Translations under genes and position numbers: made by a program
Assembly: GCA_944326465.1 (NCBI GenBank)
Contig: CALVEB010000001.1
Location: 1 to 64,000, forward strand
Length of the DNA stretch: 64,000 nucleotides
Reading direction: 5' to 3'
Source of the DNA: Candidatus Gastranaerophilales bacterium
GTDB lineage: Bacteria > Cyanobacteriota > Vampirovibrionia > Gastranaerophilales > Gastranaerophilaceae
The notes under the pieces: model-generated
What the model was told of the DNA's origin: nothing
The model's database searches: none
The model's input: the letters and a program-made list of their open reading frames with translations, nothing else
Shown: positions 52,853 through 60,313 of the stretch, one piece after another
Layout of the letters: each line of letters starts with the position of its first letter
Position numbering within the stretch: the first letter of the stretch is position 1

Positions 52853-53759
52853 CTTTCTCCTCTAATTTAATAAAATTATTTGCAGGCACGACATTAACAC
52901 GGGTAACAACAAAAGCAATACCGCTCATATAAATTCTTATGTTGCGCGGATTATCCTCATCAGGGAATTCAGCACGGGTAATCCCGACAGACGCGATATT
53001 ATATTCATTAACATTGTCAGTATTTGCAGTAAACACTCTTTCCAGAGTATTATCATCAGCCAGTTTGCGATAAACATCTTCCGGATTTTTCTGCGGATAA
53101 GTAATCTTTTCCTGTCCAATTGAACCAACGACTACAGAGTCATAAGGCGCATCAACAGCAAGGCCTGCCGTATAAGATTTGCCGGCCCCGATTTGCTCCG
53201 GCGAATTCAGGTGAATATTTAAAAATCTTGCATCACCGTAAGTTAAGGTAGTTGTCTCTTCCAGAATATTTTCTGATGCGATTTTCCAGTTATTACCCAC
53301 TTTTTCAAGGTGATAAACAGAGTGCCCGTAACCGTGGAGTTCCCCGACAATTTCAGCCTCTCCGAGATCTTCTGTAGTTGTCGCAATAGCAGTTTCACGG
53401 GTCTGAACCGTTGCGTAATTGTTCTGCAAATTTATAGATAAAATTTCTGTTTGATATGTTATATCAGGATAACTCTTCCACGTATCTTTTATAAGCCTGA
53501 AATACACATCCTTAGAAAACCCGTCATTGTTGATAAAATCTGACTTATAAAGTGCAAAAAGCTTATCATAATCCCGCTTGTTGCAATAATTATTCTGTTC
53601 TTTGATAACATTCCGTATAGCTTTAAAATCTGCATTAATCATTTTAGCCTGGGCAATGGCAGCACGTGTAGTATCTAAAAATCTTGCTTCAGCCGGCCGG
53701 ATTGAGCCTGAAATGAGTAATAATGAAAATATTAAAACTAAAATAAATCTCTTCTTCAT
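52833..53759 (-). CDS. Exported protein with NTF2/SnoaL-like region
   Basis: 308 residues. Signal peptide MKKRFILVLIFSLLLISGSI ending before ARFLDTT. Residues about 45-170 (IKEQNNYCNKRDYDKLFALY, GHSVYHLEKVGNNWKIASEN) look like an NTF2-like fold; the C-terminal half is beta-rich without known family. TATAAT (53772-53767) stands 7 bases before the ATG and no Shine-Dalgarno sequence is present. Precedes and overlaps lspA. Confidence 0.75.
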   Translation of the reverse strand: MKKRFILVLIFSLLLISGSIRPAEARFLDTTRAAIAQAKMINADFKAIRNVIKEQNNYCNKRDYDKLFALYKSDFINNDGFSKDVYFRLIKDTWKSYPDITYQTEILSINLQNNYATVQTRETAIATTTEDLGEAEIVGELHGYGHSVYHLEKVGNNWKIASENILEETTTLTYGDARFLNIHLNSPEQIGAGKSYTAGLAVDAPYDSVVVGSIGQEKITYPQKNPEDVYRKLADDNTLERVFTANTDNVNEYNIASVGITRAEFPDEDNPRNIRIYMSGIAFVVTRVNVVPANNFIKLEEKDGQKDK

Positions 53760-53846
53760 GCCATATATTATACATTAAAAATGCATATGTTGTAAATAGC
53801 CTTGCAGGTTGTTGCGGATTACATGTTAAAAATAATTACGATACAA

Positions 53847-53997
53847 TTGACATTTTGGGAATTATTTGTTATAATACTATTGACACTACTGTCCGAGCCA
53901 GAAGGGCCTCGCAGAACAGGCGCTAGCCTTTCCGGCTCAGGGATAGAAATATCCGCATCGGAAGAGTTATTCTGTTCATTAGGCTCTTCCGGTTTTA
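53847..53997 (+). ncRNA. Possible short RNA unit A (consensus promoter and terminator-like hairpin)
   Basis: TTGACA (53847-53852), exactly 17 bases, TATAAT (53870-53875). Downstream CGGAAGAG (53959-53966) pairs with CTCTTCCG (53984-53991) and GTTTTAT follows. GAGCC...GGCTC arms lie between. The promoter sequence is also the complement of an Asn-rich coding repeat, so it may be fortuitous. Confidence 0.35.
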
Positions 53998-54023
53998 TAT
54001 TATTAAGATTATTTACAATACTA

Positions 54024-54310
54024 TTGACATTTTAGGAATTATTTGTTATAATATTGTTGGGTACCGATTTGCGTATCCGGTCATCGTACGGAACTCAATA
54101 TCAGTATTTATAATATCACCTTGATATTATTGGGTTCTATCTTGTGTATCTGGGTTTGGTCCGGATATGCAAGATCTGAATCAACAAAACAGTTGATACA
54201 AATTTGTACTCTTGGTCATCGCACAAGGACGTGGATTTGATATCGCAATATCGTTAACGCTCGCCCCTCCTTCCCTAGGAGGCAAGCCCTGGTTAACGAT
54301 ATTGTTTTTT
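54024..54310 (+). ncRNA. Possible short RNA unit B/D (consensus promoter and terminator)
   Basis: TTGACA (54024-54029), 17 bases, TATAAT (54047-54052); a small hairpin with loop GTCATCGTA (54076-54092); a 15-bp hairpin around 54138-54175; a second GTCATCGCA-loop hairpin (54211-54227); and AATATCGTTAAC/GTTAACGATATT (54247-54303) followed by GTTTTTT. Everything needed for a structured transcript of about 250 bases is present, but expression is unproven. Confidence 0.4.
54247..54303. repeat. 57-base coding palindrome, copy in relic DNA
   Basis: Outer arms AATATCGTTAAC and GTTAACGATATT, inner arms CCTCC and GGAGG with a short loop. Same total length as the copy at 54858-54914 although both stems differ in sequence. 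Confidence 0.8.
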
Positions 54311-54317
54311 AGATCAA

Positions 54318-55730
54318 TCAGCGGCGAGGTAATGATCTATAATAGCCTCTTACTTCTGTTCCGTCATCACGCGTATAAGGACGAACATATACAACACCGT
54401 TACGGGCTTCTGCAGCTGCTAATTCACCATTTGTCGGTATACCTATGGTATTCAATTGAGCCATTATTGCCGCTTCATTTTCGTCATACTCATTGCGTTT
54501 CATATTGCGTAAATCTTCACGGGTAAAAATTCTGTCATCACCACTCTGCGGATTGATAAAACCCGAATAATCTTTAGGTGCAGAATGTATTTGTCCGTTT
54601 CTCATTTGCTCCATGATTGCCTGTTCATTTGCTTCAAATTCCTGCCGGCTCATTGCAGCAATTTCTTCACGTGTAAATATGTGATTTTCTGACTTGCTAA
54701 TTCCACTGGCTAACATAGTAGGTGATAATTGTATATAAGAATTATTGTTAAGATTATTTACAGTACTATTGACATTTTCAGAATTATTTGTTATAATATT
54801 ATCAGATGCAGATTTGTGCACCTGGTCATCGTACAGGAACGCAGGGTTTGTGTTCATAATATCACCGGAGCTAGTACCTTCTACTCGAGAAGGAGTGCCT
54901 TGATCGGTGATATTATTTTTGGTCAGATAAAACTTTTTATTTCCAAGATTATCCTCTGCAATATAATGTTTGTATTTATCATTAACTAAGTTGTAAAAAA
55001 TATTTATTTCTTTTCCAGTCTTATCTCGTCTTTTATACAACTCAGATATAGACACATCATTAGAAGATATAATATCCTTCAATAAATTAGGGAATAATCT
55101 TCCTAACTCAGGATTTTTAGCAAAGATTTCTTCCATACCTTTTCTAGTAAATAAAATTTGACCTAATTCCTTATGTTTTATAGCTCTTCCTTGGATGTAA
55201 TCTTTATAAAACTCTTCGGCCTCTTTTCTGTAATTTTTATAATTATTTGAAAAAATTTTTTCGTCACTATATAAGCTTAATCTATTTCCCCTCACGGCTT
55301 TTTCTATATTTCCGGCAGCAGCACCTAATGCTCCGCCGGCAATGCCTCCGGCTAACGCATCCTGTGCAGCAGTCACTACAGGATTTTCTCCTTCCATTTT
55401 TCCACGTCCTACACCGTAAACCGCACCGCTTACTGCACCGGAAACAGCCCCTGCACCTATCTCTTTTGAAATTTTTCGTCCAAGATATTTCTTTAAGGCC
55501 TGTTCACCTACAACGGCACCTGCCTTACCTAAACCGCCAACAGGTATCGCTGCGCTGCCTAATTCCAGTATTGCTCCTGCATACTGTTCGCACAGGTATT
55601 CTCTAAGCTCTGAATCTAATTCATCGCGATGATATTCATACATTAGCTCTATTGCAAATTTCTTTGCTTCTTTATCTATTCTATCATCTTTTAAAATGTA
55701 TTTAATGGTGTCTTCTAAATTTTTGTTCAT
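54318..55730 (-). CDS. Glycine-zipper protein with repeat-bearing C-terminus, toxin-like layout
   Basis: 470 residues. Helical N-terminus, Gly/Ala-zipper region (about 54-145, GAGAVSGAVSGAVYGVGRG and GGIAGGALGAAAGN) typical of membrane-inserting secreted proteins, a basic alpha/beta region (about 165-270, RAIKHKELGQILFTRKGMEE, FYNLVNDKYKHYIAEDN) that recalls phage-type nuclease modules, then an Asn-rich part encoded by the palindromic element, two copies of an FTRE(E/D)...NE.AIM.Q motif (346-415), and a C-terminal YVRPYTRDDGTEVRGYYRS. AAGGAG precedes the ATG. A polymorphic-toxin or phage-derived origin is inference; no immunity gene is evident. Confidence 0.6.
   Translation of the reverse strand: MNKNLEDTIKYILKDDRIDKEAKKFAIELMYEYHRDELDSELREYLCEQYAGAILELGSAAIPVGGLGKAGAVVGEQALKKYLGRKISKEIGAGAVSGAVSGAVYGVGRGKMEGENPVVTAAQDALAGGIAGGALGAAAGNIEKAVRGNRLSLYSDEKIFSNNYKNYRKEAEEFYKDYIQGRAIKHKELGQILFTRKGMEEIFAKNPELGRLFPNLLKDIISSNDVSISELYKRRDKTGKEINIFYNLVNDKYKHYIAEDNLGNKKFYLTKNNITDQGTPSRVEGTSSGDIMNTNPAFLYDDQVHKSASDNIITNNSENVNSTVNNLNNNSYIQLSPTMLASGISKSENHIFTREEIAAMSRQEFEANEQAIMEQMRNGQIHSAPKDYSGFINPQSGDDRIFTREDLRNMKRNEYDENEAAIMAQLNTIGIPTNGELAAAEARNGVVYVRPYTRDDGTEVRGYYRSLPRR
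54769..54920 (+). repeat. Palindromic element inside the coding sequence, copy C
   Basis: On the strand opposite to the gene: TTGACA (54769-54774), 17 bases, TATAAT (54792-54797), hairpin CCTG-GTCATCGTA-CAGG (54821-54837), then AATATCACCG (54858-54867) pairing with CGGTGATATT (54905-54914) and ATTTTT. The 57-base palindrome at 54858-54914 equals 19 codons and encodes NNITDQGTPSRVEGTSSGDI in the gene's frame. Confidence 0.7.
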
Positions 55731-55799
55731 TTTCTTGCTCCTTATAAATTTTCAAATACTTATCTATTATAAACTATTGCCGCAAGCCCCGCAAGTCGG

Positions 55800-55835
55800 T
55801 GTTTTCATATACATGTTTTCACCTAGGTGTTTTCA
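55800..55835. repeat. Three 14-base-spaced direct repeats upstream of leuS
   Basis: TGTTTTCA occurs at 55800, 55814 and 55828, exactly 14 bases apart, about 90 bases ahead of the leuS promoter. Purpose unknown. Confidence 0.6.
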
Positions 55836-55926
55836 TGGATAGCCAACTGGCCCTTCAGGCATCAATACAGCTTTTCAGCCGTATTAAAAAAATCATTTTT
55901 TTAGTATTTTTCGTGCAAAATACTGT

Positions 55927-55955
55927 TTGCTCAAATTCTTTCTTTGTGCTAATAT
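55927..55955 (+). promoter_or_regulatory. Promoter of leuS
   Basis: TTGCTC (55927-55932), 17 bases, TAATAT (55950-55955), and GAGGGAG ahead of the ATG. No T-box leader is present. Confidence 0.6.
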
Positions 55956-55982
55956 TTTTTCACAGTACAGAGGGAGAAAAAG

Positions 55983-58469
55983 ATGAAACAAACATATTTT
56001 CCACAGGAAATTGAAAAAAAATGGCAAAAAAAATGGGAAGAAGACGGAGTTTTTAAAACCCGCGATGATTCCGATAAACCTAAATATTATGCACTTTCCA
56101 TGTTTCCTTACCCGTCAGGAAAACTTCACATGGGACACGTCAGAAACTACACAATTACCGACGTAATCGCACGTTTTAAAAAAGCTCAAGGCTACAATGT
56201 TCTTCACCCGATGGGCTGGGACAGTTTCGGTCTGCCGGCTGAAAACGCTGCGATGAAACACGGCGCAGATCCGGCTAAATGGACTGATGAAAACATTGCA
56301 TATATGACAAAACAGCTTAAAATGCTCGGACTTTCTTATGACTGGGACAGAGAAGTAACTACCTGCAAACCGGATTACTATAAATGGACTCAGTGGCTTT
56401 TTCTCCAGCTATACAAAAAAGGACTTGCATATAAAAAAGAAGCTGCTGTTAACTGGTGTGACAAATGCGCGACTGTACTTGCTAACGAACAGGTTATTGA
56501 CGGAAAATGCTGGAGATGTGACAGTGTAGTTGAGAAAAAATACCTTTCTCAATGGTTTTTAAAGATAACTGATTACGCTGAAGTTCTGCTGGAAGATTTA
56601 GATAAATTAACCGGCTGGGGTGATAATGTCAAAACAATGCAAGCCAACTGGATAGGCAAATCTCAAGGGGCAATTTTAAGATTCAAAGTGGCAGACGCAC
56701 CTTCAGGAAAAGAGATGGAAATTCCTGTTTACACAACAAGACCTGATACAGCATACGGCATTACATACCTCGTTGTGGCGCCAGAATACAAAGATATAGA
56801 GGCTTTAACAACACCTGAAAACAGAGAGGCAGTTGAAGCATACCGTTCAAATGCACGTAAAATGACTGAAATCGAAAGATTGTCAACAGAACGAATAAAA
56901 ACAGGCGTTCCTCTGGGCACACACGCAATCAATCCGTTTACTGGCGAAAAATTTCCGCTCTGGACTGCAGACTACGCACTGGTAGAATATGGTACAGGCG
57001 CTGTTATGGCTGTTCCGACTCACGATACACGCGACTTTGATTTTGCTAAAAAATACAACTTGCCTATGAAAGTTGTTATTCAAGACCCGCAAAATCCGTC
57101 TGACTGCAAAGATGCTGCCTACACTGAACCGGGGATCATGGTAAATTCCGGTGAATTTAACGGTATGAAAAATGAAGATGCGAAAAAAGCAATGACCGAA
57201 AAAGCAGTTAAAGAAGGCTTTGGTGAATTTAAAACACAGTACAGGCTCCGCGATTGGCTGATTTCCCGTCAGAGATACTGGGGCGCGCCAATTCCTGTTG
57301 TATACTGTGAAAAATGCGGCATCCAGCCTGTTCCGGAAGAGCAATTACCGGTTATGTTACCAAAAGATGTTGATTTTAGTGTGGTAGGTAAATCACCTAT
57401 TTTGACCTCAAAAACGTTCCTTGAAACAACCTGTCCGGTTTGCGGCGGCAAGGCAAGGCGCGAAACCGATACAATGGATACTTTCATCTGCTCAAGCTGG
57501 TATTATCTGCGCTATGCTGACGCTAAAAACTCACAAAAACCATTCGACAGAGATCTTGTTAACAAATGGCTGCCGGTTGATCAATATGTAGGCGGCATTG
57601 AACACGCAATTCTTCACTTATTATATTCAAGATTTTTCACAAAAGCATTGCGTGATTTAGGACTGCTTGACTTTGACGAACCGTTTAAAAATCTCTTGAC
57701 TCAAGGTATGGTATTAAAAGACGGGTCTAAAATGTCAAAATCAAAAGGAAACACTGTTGACCCTGACGAAATATTTGAAAATTACGGAGCAGATACAGCA
57801 AGATTGTTTATCCTCTCTGATTCTCCGCCGGCACGTGATTTTGACTGGTCTGATGCAGGCGTTGAAGGATGTTACAAATTCCTTAACAGAGTTTGGCGTC
57901 TTGTCGCAGCAAATGCAGACGATATGACTCTGGATTACAAATTGGAATTTCCGTTGAAAAAAGACAATGATGACTTAGTCAGAAATGTCCATATTGCAAT
58001 AAAAGGCATTACCAATGATATATCTAATGATTTCCAATTCAACACTGTAATTTCAAAATATCGTGAATTAACAAATGCAATTTATGACTGGCGTTCTGCT
58101 AAAAATAGTCTTGATGATGAAGATAAGCAGGTTATGAGTTTTGCAATAACTGCTCTGCTTAAACTAATGTCGCCGGTTGCAGTTCACCTGACCGAAGAAG
58201 CATGGCATGAACTGGGCGCTAAAACATCCATTCACGATGAAAAATGGCTTGAGTGGGATGAAAATCTTGCAAAAGCAAGTTCAATTACTCTGGTCGTTCA
58301 GATCAATGGAAAAGTCAAGGACAAAATTGAAGTTGATGAAGGACTCGGACAAGAAGAACTTAAACAGGTGGCGCTCTCCAGTCCGAGAATTAAAGAATTG
58401 ACTGACGGCAAAACAATTGTTAAAACAATTGTAGTTCCTAAAAAACTGGTCAATATCGTTGTTAAATAA
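55983..58469 (+). CDS. leuS: Leucyl-tRNA synthetase
   Basis: 828 residues, class I. HIGH motif in YPSGKLHMGHVRNYTITDVI, the CP1 editing domain with TTRPDTAYGITYLVVAPE and VPTHDTRDFDFAKKY (editing Asp), the zinc-binding CEKCGIQ and CPVCGGKARRETDTMDTF region, and KMSKSKGNTVDPD. Charges tRNA-Leu, one of which lies at 8101. Followed by a strong terminator. Confidence 0.97.
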   Translation: MKQTYFPQEIEKKWQKKWEEDGVFKTRDDSDKPKYYALSMFPYPSGKLHMGHVRNYTITDVIARFKKAQGYNVLHPMGWDSFGLPAENAAMKHGADPAKWTDENIAYMTKQLKMLGLSYDWDREVTTCKPDYYKWTQWLFLQLYKKGLAYKKEAAVNWCDKCATVLANEQVIDGKCWRCDSVVEKKYLSQWFLKITDYAEVLLEDLDKLTGWGDNVKTMQANWIGKSQGAILRFKVADAPSGKEMEIPVYTTRPDTAYGITYLVVAPEYKDIEALTTPENREAVEAYRSNARKMTEIERLSTERIKTGVPLGTHAINPFTGEKFPLWTADYALVEYGTGAVMAVPTHDTRDFDFAKKYNLPMKVVIQDPQNPSDCKDAAYTEPGIMVNSGEFNGMKNEDAKKAMTEKAVKEGFGEFKTQYRLRDWLISRQRYWGAPIPVVYCEKCGIQPVPEEQLPVMLPKDVDFSVVGKSPILTSKTFLETTCPVCGGKARRETDTMDTFICSSWYYLRYADAKNSQKPFDRDLVNKWLPVDQYVGGIEHAILHLLYSRFFTKALRDLGLLDFDEPFKNLLTQGMVLKDGSKMSKSKGNTVDPDEIFENYGADTARLFILSDSPPARDFDWSDAGVEGCYKFLNRVWRLVAANADDMTLDYKLEFPLKKDNDDLVRNVHIAIKGITNDISNDFQFNTVISKYRELTNAIYDWRSAKNSLDDEDKQVMSFAITALLKLMSPVAVHLTEEAWHELGAKTSIHDEKWLEWDENLAKASSITLVVQINGKVKDKIEVDEGLGQEELKQVALSSPRIKELTDGKTIVKTIVVPKKLVNIVVK

Positions 58470-58474
58470 GTTCT

Positions 58475-58508
58475 AAGGCGGCTCCGATATATCGGAGCCG
58501 CCTTTTTA
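58475..58508 (+). terminator. Terminator of leuS
   Basis: AAGGCGGCTCCGAT pairs with ATCGGAGCCGCCTT, a perfect 14-bp stem, followed by TTTAAAA. Confidence 0.93.
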
Positions 58509-58579
58509 AAAACAAATGTAATTGCGTATTTTGCAATTACATCGTTTGTTTATTTAATGTATGCCAATGTGTTGGTCTA

Positions 58580-60313
58580 TTAAATATTTTGTTTATAAAT
58601 TCTGTTTGTATAGTTTTCAATATTAGGAGTATCAATTTCAAAAACATGCGCACGTGCAGGGCCAAGATCTACTCTTAACTCATTATCTGCTGCCTGTATA
58701 ATACTTTCTTTTCCGTAAGAAGGTACCAGATTTTCAAGTTCTTGCGTGCTCTTTAAGGTCGGGATTTTTATTTTGCACGCAACAGATCTGTTGATATTTT
58801 TATTTGCTACAACCAGCAAAGTTTTACCTTTGTAGTGACGTGCGTATGTTATAATCTGGTCATTTGTATCACCGATTTTATCTAATTCAATAAATGAACC
58901 GCGATTAATTACATCAGCATATTTTTCTTTTACCTTGAAACAGTCTGCTGTGAATTCACCAATAGATGGGTCATTACCGAACGGTTTTCTTGAATTATTA
59001 AATAAGTCCAGTTTTCCATGGTGAACAGTCATTTCATGACTATCAGTACAAGTTTCGTCAGAATGCTGATCCGCAAATTTACGGGTGTAATAATCTCCGG
59101 ATTGGAAACCGTCGACAATATAAGGATTCATCATTGGTAAAGTAGCTTGCAAAACACTTGTCATTTTGCAATAATCAGCCCCGCCATGGAACATTGGAGA
59201 TATGTCATCATGGGTTGCAAACGAACCGATTAAAGATTTACCTTTAGGGAGCCTGTAAGACATTTCCAGATTTTGTTTAACATAATCCATTAACTGGCTT
59301 GCAGTGGCCCATTCGTGGAAAATGTGATATTGCCCGTAGTACATATCAAAGCCGGCTCTTAGAGAATCTTCTGGTCTGTCGGCCGGCATGTTAGCCTGCG
59401 GAGAAGCATCTTCGTGCGTGTATGTTTCGGCCAGCCAGCCAAACTGCGGATCTCGCTGACGTGAATATGGAATAATTACATCCCAGAATTCTACAGGTTT
59501 TGCTCTGGCAACATCGGCTCTTATACCATCGATGCCCAAATCAATACACATGTCTATATATTTTTTGTGCAAATCCAGTAATTTCGGATTTAGAGTTCTT
59601 TTTCCTTCATCCTCCCACGGCTGGAACATTCTGATATCATTCCACCCTTGAGGAGTTTTGGCTAAACCGTTACGCTCAATTGCCATCCATTCCGGACGTT
59701 CCTCAAACATATCAAATGACGCGCAGCTTGGCAAATCCAACATTACACGAATACCGCGTTTATGACATTCATCAATAAATGTTTTGAATTGCTCTTTAGC
59801 CGGACGCGGATCGCGCGGATCAGCAAGCGCAGGATCAATTTCTAACATATCTTTCGGAGAATATATAGATCCCGCTGTTCCCATTGCATGTTTTTTTCCC
59901 GGCGGGTGAACAGGAAGGATGTGCAGAGTATTAAATCCCTGAGCTTTAACCTCATCTAATCGGTCAATAGCATTCAAGAATGTTCCGCGTTCTTCACTGC
60001 CGCTAATCTTATCATCTCCATTAAGGTCTTTTGCATTAAAAATACGAGGAATCATTGCTAAAATTACGGCCTTATTGTTTGTCATAAGCGAACGCAAATC
60101 ATTTTTGTATGCTACAGGGGCAGGCTTTGCGGCCTGTCTTACTGCTGCTGTATTAATCATTGCAAGCGTGTTCAGGTAAGCTGACAATAAATTACTGTGC
60201 ATAACAGGATTTGCAGAAACAGTATTTTGCGCCTGCGGCTGCTGCGGTCTCGGCGGCATCGTTACGTTCATTGCTGTTAGTTTTTGAGATAATAGATTAG
60301 TTGTGTTAAGCAT
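58580..60313 (-). CDS. Glycoside hydrolase family 13 (alpha-amylase-type) protein
   Basis: 577 residues. A Gln/Pro-rich N-terminal part (1-80), an EF-hand-like loop DLNGDDKISGSEE (96-108), then the GH13 barrel: FNTLHILPVHPPG, nucleophile Asp267 in GIDGIRADVARA, acid/base Glu296 in WLAETYTHE, and HDD (368-370). A C-terminal beta domain begins near 480. The catalytic triad is complete, so activity on alpha-glucans is expected; the exact bond is unclear. No ordinary signal peptide. AAGGT precedes the ATG, which overlaps the upstream gene by 8 bases. Confidence 0.9.
   Translation of the reverse strand: MLNTTNLLSQKLTAMNVTMPPRPQQPQAQNTVSANPVMHSNLLSAYLNTLAMINTAAVRQAAKPAPVAYKNDLRSLMTNNKAVILAMIPRIFNAKDLNGDDKISGSEERGTFLNAIDRLDEVKAQGFNTLHILPVHPPGKKHAMGTAGSIYSPKDMLEIDPALADPRDPRPAKEQFKTFIDECHKRGIRVMLDLPSCASFDMFEERPEWMAIERNGLAKTPQGWNDIRMFQPWEDEGKRTLNPKLLDLHKKYIDMCIDLGIDGIRADVARAKPVEFWDVIIPYSRQRDPQFGWLAETYTHEDASPQANMPADRPEDSLRAGFDMYYGQYHIFHEWATASQLMDYVKQNLEMSYRLPKGKSLIGSFATHDDISPMFHGGADYCKMTSVLQATLPMMNPYIVDGFQSGDYYTRKFADQHSDETCTDSHEMTVHHGKLDLFNNSRKPFGNDPSIGEFTADCFKVKEKYADVINRGSFIELDKIGDTNDQIITYARHYKGKTLLVVANKNINRSVACKIKIPTLKSTQELENLVPSYGKESIIQAADNELRVDLGPARAHVFEIDTPNIENYTNRIYKQNI

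Larger units (their letters stand above)
53825..54310 (-). pseudogene. Relic coding DNA related to the gene at 54318-55730
   Basis: Read on the minus strand, 54303-54247 gives NNIVNQGLPPREGGASVNDI, close to NNITDQGTPSRVEGTSSGDI in the neighbouring gene. 54097-54000 gives a broken copy of the Asn-rich stretch (NNIITNNS, stop, NVNSIVNNLNNI), and it continues open through KPEEPNEQNNSSDADIS to about 53825. Stops and frame changes break it. No start codon or complete gene fits in the 558 bases between 53760 and 54317; the strand carries relics and palindromes only. Confidence 0.6.

Noticed and set aside
53760-55730. Prophage fragment
   Set aside because: The gene has phage- or toxin-like parts, but no capsid, tail, integrase or lysis genes lie nearby.
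55731-55982. T-box leader ahead of leuS
   Set aside because: No T-box sequence or specifier stem is visible and the likely start near 55962 leaves a leader too short.
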